The translations under genes and the position numbers were made by a program. Source: Duganella guangzhouensis (GTDB lineage Bacteria; Pseudomonadota; Gammaproteobacteria; Burkholderiales; Burkholderiaceae_D). Taken from it: a DNA stretch of 61,017 nucleotides. The notes beneath the pieces were generated by a model that was not told the DNA's origin, ran no database searches, and was given only the letters and a program-made list of their open reading frames with translations. Position 1 is the first letter of the stretch. Every line of letters begins with the position of its first letter. Shown in pieces: positions 35,601-43,614 of this stretch. Location of the stretch: NCBI RefSeq assembly GCF_009674535.1, contig NZ_WKJK01000026.1, positions 1 through 61,017 on the forward strand. The letters run 5' to 3'.

Positions 35601-35814
35601 CAAGCGCATCTTCACGCGCGGCGCCATGCTGGAGATGCTGCAGCTGTCGGGCTTCCAGATCAGCGGCGGCAGCGCCCGCATCATCGACGAACCGGCGCGC
35701 GAGAAGTATCTGCCGGCGATCCGCCTGATGGCGGGTGCCAGCGGCATCGATCCGGTGGTGGCGGTGGAAGACGCGCTGCCATGGCAGTACATCATGACCG
35801 CGGTCGCGGCTTAA
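32608..35814 (+). CDS. TPR-GT41 (OGT/SPINDLY-like)-GT2-methyltransferase fusion
   Basis: The predicted protein is 1068 residues with four parts. Residues ~20-190 contain TPR-like helices (FVEARLNLGTLLERTGRADLAL...). Residues ~250-620 form a GT41 O-GlcNAc-transferase-like domain: LRIGYLSSDFCSHAV (254), ILVDLHGLT (about 335), RPAPVQLTYLGFPGSTG, FCSFNNNFKFTPD, and LDTFPFNAGTTASDALWAGLPLLT (508), the nucleotide-sugar site. Residues ~640-800 are a GT2-like GT-A fold with a LDSD metal motif (724). Residues ~865-1040 are a class I methyltransferase with motif I VEVGCKDG, where the usual third Gly is Lys. GT41 enzymes glycosylate Ser/Thr (or Asn) of proteins, so the giant Ser/Thr-rich neighbour is a natural candidate substrate, as is flagellin. 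ATG 32608 is chosen because upstream codons run through hairpin B; no strong ribosome site is visible. Confidence 0.9.
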   Translation: MTPQAPAAPAPTDNSPLGSIMAMAARGQLAIADLFGAAAVLQESGQLPAAIALYRAWIDHTPSPLVYAACFNLAVVLSSAGDDTGAEAVLRKAIAQNPHFVEARLNLGTLLERTGRADLALATWKAILSDPIEPDVKSNHQLYIQTLNNLGRLLEIQKRYPEAEAMLANSLRVDPQQANVMTHWVHLRQKQCEWPIYSGLEHISVATMMEGTSALAMLSASADPAQQLAAARRFVSEKINAAVAPLTGQHGYGHQRLRIGYLSSDFCSHAVSILTAELYELHDRSKFEVYAFSWSREDGSPIRARVVKAMDHYIRIDKMNDEQAARTIRAHEIDILVDLHGLTLGARPQILAYRPAPVQLTYLGFPGSTGLPGVDYVISDDFLITPEMEPFFTEKPLHLPDCFQINDRQRAIAPTPTRASVNLPEDAFVFCSFNNNFKFTPDLFAVWMNILRRVPNSVLWLVADYPEVRENLWRHAEQAGIDRKRILFNTRAVPAEYLARYQLADLFLDTFPFNAGTTASDALWAGLPLLTCSGQTFSSRMAGSLLRAVDLPQLITFNFEDYEEKAVELAANPQRIAAMKRQLIANRMTCALFDSPRFVRNMEAALQKVAKPAAPRLAAPAHAVHPQEPSQPVEPVRIDQIPIVTVSYNAPDLIEALLRTLRQFYTNRVYVIDGSNPDVAENIRAITDQYDNVEFIPFGYNIHHGPGLSWAINHLGLSGEVLFLDSDVEILKAGFLESLHQHLRPGMYGVGNVQRVNEQGYDQPQDGAVRYLHPACMLTNIEVVRQWPMPIKHGAPLIPAMLAIHAAGAHHLIDIVQWVHEDFAQEPKRHFIKHDWQGTVIRTGGYHYDLPSATTTVNADLLHFMPLDARKIVEVGCKDGTFAKAYKQRNPIVNYTGIEADPAQAQAARPHCDFVFNDDIEHAGPDFWDHVRNADCWVMDETLEQMDDPWDMLQKIRTNIAPGGKIVVTIRNFQHWGIQARLNAGDLRYGSSGLEKHRKRIFTRGAMLEMLQLSGFQISGGSARIIDEPAREKYLPAIRLMAGASGIDPVVAVEDALPWQYIMTAVAA

Positions 35815-35835
35815 TCAGCATTTACGGACCTTTAG

Positions 35836-36744
35836 ATGATCTATCCAAAAGTCAGCATCATTATCCCGTCGTACAAACCGCAGCATTTCGAGATGTGTTT
35901 GCGCTCGGCCATCGGCCAGACCTATTCCAACACCGAGATCCTGGTCAGCGACAACTGCCCGACCGAGGAAATCCGCGACGTCTGCGCGCGCTATGCCGGC
36001 AATGGCGTGATCTACCAGCGCTCCAGCGTCTACCGCGAGCAGAACGTCAATGCCGCGCTGGCCGGCGCCAAGGGCGAGTACATCAAGCCGCTGTTCGACG
36101 ACGACCTGCTGCACCCGTTTTGCATCGAGCGCATGGTGGCCGCGATTCATACCCGCGCCGACATCGAGATGGTGTTCTCGGCCTCGCAGGTGATCAACGC
36201 CGACAACGAACGCATCGAAACCCGCCGCCCGTATGAAGCCAGTGGCACCCTGAGCGGCCACGATGTGCATCGCCGTTCGGTGCTGCGCATGGAGAATTTC
36301 ATCGGCGAGTTCACCACCATCCTGTTCCGCCGCCAGAAGATGTGGGACATCGGCCTGCACCGCCTGTTCAAGATGGGCGACCACGATTTCCAGACCGGCC
36401 TGGCCGACCTGATCGCATATCTGAACCTGTGCAAGGACGCTTCGATGTTCTACATCGACGAGGAGTTGACCTACTTCCGCAAGGACCCGCGCCTGCAGTC
36501 GAACTCCAACCCGACCTCGAATCCCTTCTTCGGCAACTGCTTCTCGGATTACATCGACCTGCTGCGCGTGTCGCACGACGCCGGCGTGATCAGCACCGAG
36601 GAATACCTGTCGATGCATGGCCAGGTGGAGGGCGTAACGGCCAACCTCAATCACTACTTCCCGCAGATCGGCGAAGCGCGCCAGCGCTACCTGACCAAGC
36701 TGGCGGGACTGGTGCCTGCGGGAGACGGCAATGTCAACGCTTGA
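35836..36744 (+). CDS. Family 2 glycosyltransferase
   Basis: The 302-residue GT2 enzyme has the GT-A start VSIIIPSYKPQHFEMCLRSAIGQTYSNTEILVSDN and a KPLFDDDLLHPFCIERM segment holding the DDD metal/nucleotide motif. DHDFQTGLADL follows in the acceptor region. It has no membrane helix, so it is cytoplasmic and probably extends a protein-linked or lipid-linked sugar. It starts 21 bp after the fusion gene and its last codons overlap fdtA by 14 bp, so it is in the same operon. Confidence 0.9.
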   Translation: MIYPKVSIIIPSYKPQHFEMCLRSAIGQTYSNTEILVSDNCPTEEIRDVCARYAGNGVIYQRSSVYREQNVNAALAGAKGEYIKPLFDDDLLHPFCIERMVAAIHTRADIEMVFSASQVINADNERIETRRPYEASGTLSGHDVHRRSVLRMENFIGEFTTILFRRQKMWDIGLHRLFKMGDHDFQTGLADLIAYLNLCKDASMFYIDEELTYFRKDPRLQSNSNPTSNPFFGNCFSDYIDLLRVSHDAGVISTEEYLSMHGQVEGVTANLNHYFPQIGEARQRYLTKLAGLVPAGDGNVNA

Positions 36745-37153
36745 TAACTGCCGGCTGATCGACCTGCCCAAGTTCCACGACCCGCGCGGCAATCTGTCGG
36801 TGATCGAGGGCGGGCAGCACGTCCCGTTCGACATCAAGCGCGTGTACTACCTGTACGACGTGCCGGGCGGTTCCTCGCGCGCCGGCCATGGCCACCTGGA
36901 GCTGCAGCAGTTCTTCATCGCCATGTCCGGCAGCTTCGACATCATTGTCGACGATGGCTACAATCGCAAAAAAATCCACCTCAACCGGTCCTACTACGGT
37001 CTGTACGTGCCGGGCATGATGTGGCGCGAGGTGGAGAACTTCTCGTCGGGCGGCGTGTGCCTGGTGCTGGCCTCGACCCACTACGACCCATCCGACTACT
37101 ATTTCGACTACGACGAATTCGTGCAGGCGGCGCGCCGCCATCATCCCGAATAA
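36731..37153 (+). CDS. fdtA: dTDP-4-keto-6-deoxyhexose 3,4-ketoisomerase-like (FdtA/QdtA family)
   Basis: The 140-residue cupin matches sugar 3,4-ketoisomerases: FHDPRGNLSVIEGGQHVPFDIKRVYYLYDVPGGSSRAGHGHLELQQFFIAMSG spans the signature, though the usual RGxHAHK reads RAGHGHLELQQ. Members move the keto group of dTDP-4-keto-6-deoxyglucose from C4 to C3, giving either the galacto (FdtA) or gluco (QdtA) product. ATG 36731 follows GGGAG and overlaps the GT2 gene. With the downstream aminotransferase it would make a 3-amino-3,6-dideoxyhexose. RmlA and RmlB, which supply the substrate, are not in the window. The galacto/gluco choice cannot be settled by eye. Confidence 0.82.
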   Translation: MSTLDNCRLIDLPKFHDPRGNLSVIEGGQHVPFDIKRVYYLYDVPGGSSRAGHGHLELQQFFIAMSGSFDIIVDDGYNRKKIHLNRSYYGLYVPGMMWREVENFSSGGVCLVLASTHYDPSDYYFDYDEFVQAARRHHPE

Positions 37154-37159
37154 AGCACC

Positions 37160-38467
37160 ATGAAGAACGCTCAACTCACCAGCTTTTACGAACGTTTCGG
37201 CGCCGGCGACGGCGTGTTCTATCTCGGCCACGCCTCGGTGCTGGCGGTTTTGGGCGGCAAGAAGATCCTGTTCGACCCGATCGTGCTGTCCAAGCCTTAC
37301 GGCAACGCCTGGGTGTTCTACCCGCAGCAGATCATCGATCCACGCTGGTACGAAGTGGACGCGGTGGTGGTATCGCACATCCATCAGGACCACTATGACC
37401 TGCACTTCCTGCGCGAGCTGAAGCCGGACGTGAAGATCTTCATCGTCGGCGAGCGCCCCAGCTTCGAAGCCGACATCCGCGAAAAGGCCGGCCGCGCAGT
37501 GACCGTGCTGCCGCCGGAAACCGAAAACGAGATTTTCCCCGGCGTGAAACTGTACGCGGTCAATCACGAGACCAATGGTATCGATTCCTCGGCCATCGTC
37601 TACAACGAACGCTTCTGCGTCTACCACGGCAACGACAACTACCTGCAGCCGGAGTCGATGCGCAAGTTCACGCGGATTAATCCGCACATCAACGTCGCCT
37701 GCATCCCGTACGCCTACATTCACTGGTATCCGTTCCTGATGGAGTACGACGACGATGCGCATGGCAAGGCGCACAAGGAACGCGAGCGCGCGCGCCTGGT
37801 CAACCACTACATGGACGACTTCCTCAACAACGTCGAGATCCTGAATCCGGACGTGGCGGTCCCGTTCGGCGCCAACCTGCTGATCGACGACGGCAATATG
37901 CGCTCGGAGATCAACCTGGCGGTGCAAACGCCGGTCGAATTGACCGACTACGCGCGCCGCGCGCGTCCGGACACCGGCCAGCGCGTGCAACCGATGCTGG
38001 CCGGCGATTACTACGGCCTCGGTCCGAATGGCGCCGAGATGACCATCGCCCGCAGCTACGACGCGGAAGAATACCGCGACGAGGCGCAGCTGTTCCTGGC
38101 CGCGCGTCCGCAGAAGAGCGCCAGCGTGGACGGCCCGGCGGTCGACCTCCCGCAATTCCTGCATGACCTGAACGCGCGGCTGGCAGGCTGCGGCGCGCCG
38201 ATCGACAACATCGTGCGCATGGACCTGGACTATCGCGGTGGCCGCGTGCAGATCGAAATCGACTGTCTGAATTATCAGGCGCGCGCGGTCGACCAGTTCA
38301 CGGACGGCCGTCCGTTCCACCACTTCAAACTGGACCAGGTAGCGTCGTCCGACTGGCTGAATGGCGACCGCTTCGAAGAAATCATCGGCACCCGCCGCTT
38401 CACCGTCAAGCGCGTGCCGGACCTGTATCTGCCGGATCTTCTGCGTCTGCTGAATACGGTGTTTTAA
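37160..38467 (+). CDS. MBL-fold metallohydrolase in the sugar operon
   Basis: The 435-residue protein has a metallo-beta-lactamase core: VFYLGHASVLAVLGGKKILFDP at the start and the zinc motif VVSHIHQDHYDLHF (HxHxDH, about residues 74-79). The layout recalls the UlaG/NAPE-PLD-like branch. Later regions (IPYAYIHWYPFLMEYD and a ~130-residue C-terminal part) are unfamiliar. It is translated six bases after fdtA and 15 before the aminotransferase, so it should act on the same sugar or its carrier. The substrate is unknown. Confidence 0.8.
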   Translation: MKNAQLTSFYERFGAGDGVFYLGHASVLAVLGGKKILFDPIVLSKPYGNAWVFYPQQIIDPRWYEVDAVVVSHIHQDHYDLHFLRELKPDVKIFIVGERPSFEADIREKAGRAVTVLPPETENEIFPGVKLYAVNHETNGIDSSAIVYNERFCVYHGNDNYLQPESMRKFTRINPHINVACIPYAYIHWYPFLMEYDDDAHGKAHKERERARLVNHYMDDFLNNVEILNPDVAVPFGANLLIDDGNMRSEINLAVQTPVELTDYARRARPDTGQRVQPMLAGDYYGLGPNGAEMTIARSYDAEEYRDEAQLFLAARPQKSASVDGPAVDLPQFLHDLNARLAGCGAPIDNIVRMDLDYRGGRVQIEIDCLNYQARAVDQFTDGRPFHHFKLDQVASSDWLNGDRFEEIIGTRRFTVKRVPDLYLPDLLRLLNTVF

Positions 38468-38482
38468 ACCATAGGATTCATC

Positions 38483-39598
38483 ATGAGCGTTCCCTTCCTC
38501 GACCTCAAAGCAATCAACCTGGCGCAAGGCGCCGAACTGGAAGCCGCCTTCAAGCGCGTGCTGAACTCCGGCTGGTACATCCTGGGCGCCGAAACCGCCG
38601 CCTTCGAAGCCAGCTTCGCCGAATACTGCGGCAGCGCGCACGGCATCGGCGTCGCCAACGGCCTGGATGCGATCTTCCTGATCCTGAAAGGCTATGGCAT
38701 CGGCCCCGGCGACGAAGTGATCGTCCCATCCAACACCTTCATCGCCACCTGGCTGGCGGTCAGCCACTGCGGCGCCAAGCCGGTGCCGGTGGAGCCGGTG
38801 GAAGGCACTTACAACCTCGATCCGGCAAAAGTGGAAGCGGCTGTTACCGCCAACACCAAAGCCATCATCGCGGTGCACCTGTATGGCCAGCCGGCCGACA
38901 TGGCGCCGCTGAAGGAGATCGCCAAACGGCGCGGCCTGAAGCTGATTGAAGACGCGGCGCAGGCACACGGCGCGCGTTATCACGGCGGTGTCGCTGGCCA
39001 GTTGGGCGACGCGGCGGCCTTCAGCTTCTACCCCGGTAAAAATCTCGGCGCGCTGGGCGACGGCGGTGCCGTCACCACCAGCGACGACGCGCTGGCGGAA
39101 CGCATCCGCACCTATCGTAACTACGGCTCCAAGATCAAGTACTACAACGACGTCCCCGGCTACAACTCGCGCCTGGACGAACTGCAGGCCGCGCTGCTGG
39201 CGGTGAAACTCACCACGCTGGACGCCGGCAACGAACAACGCCGCGCGGTAGCTGCCTATTACCAACAGCACCTGGCCGGCATCGACGGCCTGACGCTGCC
39301 GGTGATTCCATCGTGGGCTGAACCGGTATGGCATCTGTACGTGGTGCGTCACGCGCAGCGCGACCGCCTGGCCAAGAAACTGGCGGAAAAACAGATCGGC
39401 ACCATCGTGCATTATCCGGTGCCACCGCATCTGCAGCCGGCGTATGCCGACATGGGCTACAAGGAAGGCGACTTCCCGATTGCGGAAGCGATCCACCGCG
39501 AGGTACTGAGCCTGCCGGTATCGCCGACCATGACGCTGGATGATGCGGCCGAAGTGGTGGCGGGTGTGAAAGCCGCGCTGGCGGAGCTGGCAGGTTAA
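38483..39598 (+). CDS. fdtB: PLP-dependent sugar aminotransferase (DegT/DnrJ/EryC1 family)
   Basis: The 371-residue enzyme transfers an amino group to a keto-sugar nucleotide. Family motifs are GSAHGIGVANGLDAIFLILKGYGI, PSNTFIATWLAV, IEDAAQAHGARYHG (Asp and Gln near PLP) and FSFYPGKNLGALGDGGA, whose Lys binds PLP. YNSRLDELQAALL follows. The closest functional class is 3-aminotransferases of the FdtB/QdtB type because it follows a ketoisomerase; the position is inferred from that pairing. It follows the MBL gene by 15 bp, with AGGA upstream of ATG 38483. Confidence 0.88.
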   Translation: MSVPFLDLKAINLAQGAELEAAFKRVLNSGWYILGAETAAFEASFAEYCGSAHGIGVANGLDAIFLILKGYGIGPGDEVIVPSNTFIATWLAVSHCGAKPVPVEPVEGTYNLDPAKVEAAVTANTKAIIAVHLYGQPADMAPLKEIAKRRGLKLIEDAAQAHGARYHGGVAGQLGDAAAFSFYPGKNLGALGDGGAVTTSDDALAERIRTYRNYGSKIKYYNDVPGYNSRLDELQAALLAVKLTTLDAGNEQRRAVAAYYQQHLAGIDGLTLPVIPSWAEPVWHLYVVRHAQRDRLAKKLAEKQIGTIVHYPVPPHLQPAYADMGYKEGDFPIAEAIHREVLSLPVSPTMTLDDAAEVVAGVKAALAELAG

Positions 39599-39600
39599 AA

Positions 39601-40158
39601 ATGAGTACCCCGCAGTTCCGCAAGCCGCGCGCAGTGCGCGGCCGGCAGCTGGTCTTCCGCGACGCCGCCGTGGCCGACGCGGAATTCATCCTGGCCTTGC
39701 GCACGGATGAAAAGAAAGGCGAATTCCTGTCCGCCACCGCACCCGACGTGCAAGCGCAGCGTGATTGGCTGGCGCGCTACGCGACGGACGATCAGCAGAT
39801 CTACTTCATCATTTGCAAACTGGATGGCACGCCGGTTGGCACCGTACGGCTGTACGACCAGCGCGGTGACTCGTTCTGCTGGGGATCGTGGATCAAAAGC
39901 GATGGCGCGCCGAGCGGCTTCGGCGTCGAGTCGGCGCTGATGGTGTACGACTTCGCGCTGCAAATCGGCTTTCAGCGTTCGCACTTCGACGTCCGCAAAG
40001 GCAATACATCCGTCATCCAGTTCCACGAACGCCTCGGCGCCGTGCAAGTAGGCGAGACCGACGACGATAACCTCTACGAAATGAGCAACGCCGCCATCAA
40101 GACAGCGCTGCAACACTACCGCAAATACCTGCCCGACGGCGCGGCCATCGAGTTCTGA
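39601..40158 (+). CDS. GNAT-family N-acyltransferase
   Basis: The 185-residue GNAT begins two bases after the aminotransferase stop. It shows the pattern LVFRDAAVADAEFILALRTDEKKGEF, a central YFIICKLDGTPVGTVRLYD strand pair, GVESALMVYDFALQIGFQRSHFDV and FHERLGAVQVGE. It probably acylates the amino sugar made by the two preceding enzymes. The donor could be acetyl-CoA or, given the convergent operon, an acyl-ACP; this is inference. Its stop codon directly abuts that of the AMP-ligase on the other strand. Confidence 0.83.
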   Translation: MSTPQFRKPRAVRGRQLVFRDAAVADAEFILALRTDEKKGEFLSATAPDVQAQRDWLARYATDDQQIYFIICKLDGTPVGTVRLYDQRGDSFCWGSWIKSDGAPSGFGVESALMVYDFALQIGFQRSHFDVRKGNTSVIQFHERLGAVQVGETDDDNLYEMSNAAIKTALQHYRKYLPDGAAIEF

Positions 40159-41499
40159 TTACTCGCGGCGGATTTTTTTCTGGCGCGCGCTGTGCAGCGG
40201 ACCTTCGGCCAGCACTACTTTCGCCGGCACCTTGAACGGCGCCAGATGCGCCAGACATTCGTGGCGAATGCGCTTCTTCAGGCTTTCCACCGTCTCCGGC
40301 GTGTTGACCACGATCTTGGCGACCACGATGTTACCGAGCAGCGCGTGCTTCTCGCCAAACACCGCCACGTCCTGCACGTTATCCATCTCCAGGATCACGC
40401 TCTCAACTTCGGACGGATAGACCTTCTGCCCAGCCACGTTGATCAGATCCGTCACGCGGCCCAGGATGCGGAAGTAATCGCCATCCACCTCCACCTGATC
40501 CTGCGTGTTGAACCAGCCATCCGCATCAAACTCGGACGGCGCATTGAGATAACCCACCATCGCGTACTGCGATTTAATCCACAACACGCCATCCACCACC
40601 TTGGTCTGGAAGCCTTCGCCACCAACGCGCACCCACAGCGAACCATCCTCGCGCGACTGCGAACGCAGCACGCCTACCTCGGACAAGCCATAGGTCTGCA
40701 GCAGATCCACACCAGGGAACTGCGCGCGCACGCGATCCAGCGTCGATTGCGGCATCACTTCGGTGCCGTAGGTGATGCGCTTCAACGACGACAGGTCGTA
40801 CTTGTTCTGCAAATGCGACGCCATCATCAACGTCAGGAACGACGGCGTGGCCGGCAGCAGCTCCACCTTGTACTTCTCGATCGCGGCGCAGATATTGGCC
40901 ACCGAACGGTCGGCCACCGTCACCACCGTGCCCAGGCTGGAGGTGATCGCCAGAATGGTGTTAATGCCGCCGAAATGGTCGATCATCAGGAACGGTATCG
41001 CAACAACCGGGCTACGCTGCTTGCGGAACTTCTCCGCCACCTGGTTGAAGTCGTGCAGAATGCCTTTCGGCTTGCCGGTCGAACCGGACGAGAACAGCAC
41101 CATGCCGGGCGTGCCGCGCTGGCGGAATTCGTTCAGCAGCGCGTTATCGCTCTTCAGGCCACGATGGGTGATGGTGGCGTCGCGGCCGGCCGCGTCAAAC
41201 TCCACATACCATTCGCAGCCGGAGACGGCCAGCGCCACCGATTCTTCCACCACAGAGGTGCGGGTCAGCGGAATCACGATGCTGCCATTGCGGCCCAGCG
41301 CCATGATCATGCAGAACACTTCCGGCGAATAGTCGCCCAGTATCACCACAGTGTCGCCACGCTGGATGCCGGCGCTCTGCACGCGCTGGTAAAAGTCATC
41401 TATCGATGCGACCACGCCGCCGTAGCTGACTTCACGGCCTTCGTGGATGAAGGCGATGCGCTCGGGCGCGGTCTGGAATCGTTCGATCAGCCATTCCAT
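40159..41499 (-). CDS. Acyl-activating AMP-dependent ligase
   Basis: The 446-residue class I adenylating enzyme carries the P-loop-like MVLFSSGSTGKPKGILH (A3), YGLSEVGVL (A5), DGWFNTQDQVEVDGDYFRILGR (A7/A8 with the ribose-binding Asp) and a C-terminal lysine region (ARQKKIRRE). It probably activates a carboxylic acid as acyl-AMP and loads it on the acyl carrier protein encoded two bases upstream. It is shorter than typical acyl-CoA synthetases, more like ligases of ACP-dependent pathways. It is the last gene of the nine-gene minus operon. Confidence 0.88.
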   Translation of the reverse strand: MEWLIERFQTAPERIAFIHEGREVSYGGVVASIDDFYQRVQSAGIQRGDTVVILGDYSPEVFCMIMALGRNGSIVIPLTRTSVVEESVALAVSGCEWYVEFDAAGRDATITHRGLKSDNALLNEFRQRGTPGMVLFSSGSTGKPKGILHDFNQVAEKFRKQRSPVVAIPFLMIDHFGGINTILAITSSLGTVVTVADRSVANICAAIEKYKVELLPATPSFLTLMMASHLQNKYDLSSLKRITYGTEVMPQSTLDRVRAQFPGVDLLQTYGLSEVGVLRSQSREDGSLWVRVGGEGFQTKVVDGVLWIKSQYAMVGYLNAPSEFDADGWFNTQDQVEVDGDYFRILGRVTDLINVAGQKVYPSEVESVILEMDNVQDVAVFGEKHALLGNIVVAKIVVNTPETVESLKKRIRHECLAHLAPFKVPAKVVLAEGPLHSARQKKIRRE

Positions 41500-41501
41500 G
41501 G

Positions 41502-41735
41502 TCAGACTCCCAGGTCGTTCAGCACCAGCTTGATCAGTTTGTAGGAGGTGATGTTACCGGCGTCTTCGTCGGGAATGGTCACCTTGAATTCCTCTTCCAG
41601 CGCCAGCACCAGGTTCATATGGCGCAGCGAGTCCCAGGTCGGCACATTGTCCATGCTGGAGTCTTCGTTGATCGTGGCAGCATCCACGTTCAGCATGGTG
41701 GCCATTACTTGTTTCAGTGCGTCTTCATTCAACAT
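41502..41735 (-). CDS. Acyl carrier protein (operon-specific, B)
   Basis: The 77-residue ACP carries the phosphopantetheine site in TWDSLRHMNLVLALEEEF (Ser of DSL). Four-helix ACP spacing and an acidic composition are evident. It overlaps the FkbH-like gene by 11 bp and is followed at two bases by the AMP-ligase, implying it carries the activated acyl or glyceryl unit of this pathway. It is not the housekeeping AcpP by sequence. Confidence 0.92.
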   Translation of the reverse strand: MLNEDALKQVMATMLNVDAATINEDSSMDNVPTWDSLRHMNLVLALEEEFKVTIPDEDAGNITSYKLIKLVLNDLGV

Positions 41736-43614
41736 AAGTCATCTCTATCCATGGATTGGGGGGAGCGGCGAAATCCGCCGCGGCGATGGCGTATCTTTGC
41801 ACGCCTTCGCTGTTTGTTTCGTGCAGGGTCATGCCCAGACGGGCGTAGAAGTCCTGCACTTGTGCGTTCTTTGCGCTCGGGATGAATTCCGCGCGCAGTT
41901 CGGTGCAGCCGCGCTGCACCGCGTCGGCGACGATGCGCGGCCAGATGCCGGTTTCGACGCCACGGCCGATGACGCGGCAGCTCATCAAAAAGTTTTCGAC
42001 GTTGGCGGTGGCGCCTTCGTAGTGAATCACCGCCACGCCGGTCAGGCCGGCATTGCCGAATTTGTCGCTGACCACCAGCGAGTAGACGGCATGCGTGTCA
42101 CTGTCCATCATCTGCTCGATCTCTGCCACGCTGTAGCGGCGCGTGGTGAGGTTGAACTGGTTGGACTTCTGCGACAGTTCGCTGATGCGGCCCGCGCTGG
42201 CGCGCGCGTTGCGCGTCAGTTCGACCTTGAGTTCCAGCGATGCCAGGTATTCTTCCTGCGAGCTGAATTGCGCTTTCAGTTCTTCGGCGCCGGCGCGCTG
42301 GCGGTATTGCTCGGTTTTGCCTTTGCTGTCGGCGGCGATGCCGCCGGCCAGGAACAGCGATTTGATCTCGGCCACCACGCGCGGATAGTCGGACAGCGTG
42401 GTCGGCACCTGCACGGTTTTCACCATCGGCAGTTGCTGGCGCACGGCTTCGCATTCGAACGAGGAGTCGTCCAGGAAGATGATGCTGTCCAGGCCCACGT
42501 TGAGCTCTTTTGCCAACGCGCGCAGGTTGGATGGCTTGTCTTCCCAGTTGACCTTTTTGACGACGATCTGCGCGTCCTTTAGAACCATGTCGGGATGCTT
42601 GCTCAACACTTCGTCGACGTCGGCCGGGTTGTTCTTGGTGACCAGCGCCAGCAGGATGCCCTGGCGTTCCAGCGCGGCGAATTCCTGCTGCATGCGCCAG
42701 AAGATGTTGCCGGGGTAGTCGTACGGTCCGAGCTTGATGCCGTTCAGCAGATCCTCGCCGATCACGCCGCCCCACAGGGTGTTGTCGCAATCCAGCGCCA
42801 GCACTTTATAGAAATGAGCGCCGAAGCCGCGCGCGGCGGCGGCGATGCGGCGCGCCAGTTCGTTCATGTAGACGCCGGTGTACGGGGCTTTGCTGCGGAA
42901 GTAAAAGCGCGCGTCGAACGCGGCGTTCTGGCCGACTGTGCGCACGATGTCTTCGGTGTCCAGCACACGGATGTTCGCGTACGCGGCGGCTTCCTCGCGC
43001 AGCGCGGCGTTGAAGCGCGCCAGCACCAGCGTGACAGCATCCTGCCCGCTAGCCTCGGTGGCGCTGCCCATGCGGTGGAAGGTGCCCAGGTAGATCGTTG
43101 GCACGGCGCGCGCTTTGTCGAACACCATGCGGTAGCGCTGGCGGATTTCGGCTTCCTTGGCATCGATGATGGCCGGGTCCAGGCTTTCCAGCTGGGCTTC
43201 GAATGATGGCAGCAGGTTGTCGAAGAATGGCAGCAGCACGATTTGCTCGACGCCTGCTTGCGTGAACAGGTCGATGTCACCGATTGGATCGTCGTAATTG
43301 CCGGCCACCAGATCGATCTTCGCGCCATTCAGCAGGCCGTGCTTGCGCAGGTAGATGTTCAGCAGGTCGACCGTGGCGGAAGATGACACGCCGATCTTCA
43401 CCGTGCGCGGTTGCGCTTCCTTCTCCAGCGTGTTGACGGCCTGCGTCAGCTGCATCATCGTGCTGTCTGGCTTCGCCAGCACCGCCAGCGCGGCGTCGCG
43501 TGGCGAAACAGCCGGCGGGGCGGCGGATTCCGCCGGCGAGGTCGACGCCATCGCTGGCGTGGTGCCGCTGGCCGGGGCCGATGGTGTCGCCGTCGTCGGA
43601 TTGGTCGCGCTCAT
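41725..43614 (-). CDS. FkbH-like HAD-IIIC protein with C-terminal GNAT domain
   Basis: The 629-residue protein has a Pro/Ala/Ser-rich N-terminus (1-60), an SGNH-like region (about 85-270), the HAD-IIIC core with FYKVLALDCDNTLWGGVIGE (DxDxT nucleophile), ILLALVTKNNPADV and SIIFLDDSSFECEAVR, and a C-terminal acyltransferase-like domain (MSCRVIGRGVETGIWP...DFYARLGM). FkbH enzymes convert 1,3-bisphosphoglycerate to glyceryl-ACP in polyketide, tetronate and related pathways. With two ACPs and a KASIII nearby, a glyceryl- or hydroxyacyl-ACP unit is plausible. ATG 43614 overlaps the preceding stop (ATGA), so translation is coupled; a frame open to 43962 is not used. Confidence 0.88.
   Translation of the reverse strand: MSATNPTTATPSAPASGTTPAMASTSPAESAAPPAVSPRDAALAVLAKPDSTMMQLTQAVNTLEKEAQPRTVKIGVSSSATVDLLNIYLRKHGLLNGAKIDLVAGNYDDPIGDIDLFTQAGVEQIVLLPFFDNLLPSFEAQLESLDPAIIDAKEAEIRQRYRMVFDKARAVPTIYLGTFHRMGSATEASGQDAVTLVLARFNAALREEAAAYANIRVLDTEDIVRTVGQNAAFDARFYFRSKAPYTGVYMNELARRIAAAARGFGAHFYKVLALDCDNTLWGGVIGEDLLNGIKLGPYDYPGNIFWRMQQEFAALERQGILLALVTKNNPADVDEVLSKHPDMVLKDAQIVVKKVNWEDKPSNLRALAKELNVGLDSIIFLDDSSFECEAVRQQLPMVKTVQVPTTLSDYPRVVAEIKSLFLAGGIAADSKGKTEQYRQRAGAEELKAQFSSQEEYLASLELKVELTRNARASAGRISELSQKSNQFNLTTRRYSVAEIEQMMDSDTHAVYSLVVSDKFGNAGLTGVAVIHYEGATANVENFLMSCRVIGRGVETGIWPRIVADAVQRGCTELRAEFIPSAKNAQVQDFYARLGMTLHETNSEGVQRYAIAAADFAAPPNPWIEMTYVE

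Noticed and set aside
36734..39496. Minus-strand 920-codon frame opposite fdtA, the MBL gene and the aminotransferase
   Set aside because: Three plus-strand genes with clear catalytic motifs and coupled starts occupy this region; the antisense product is low complexity.
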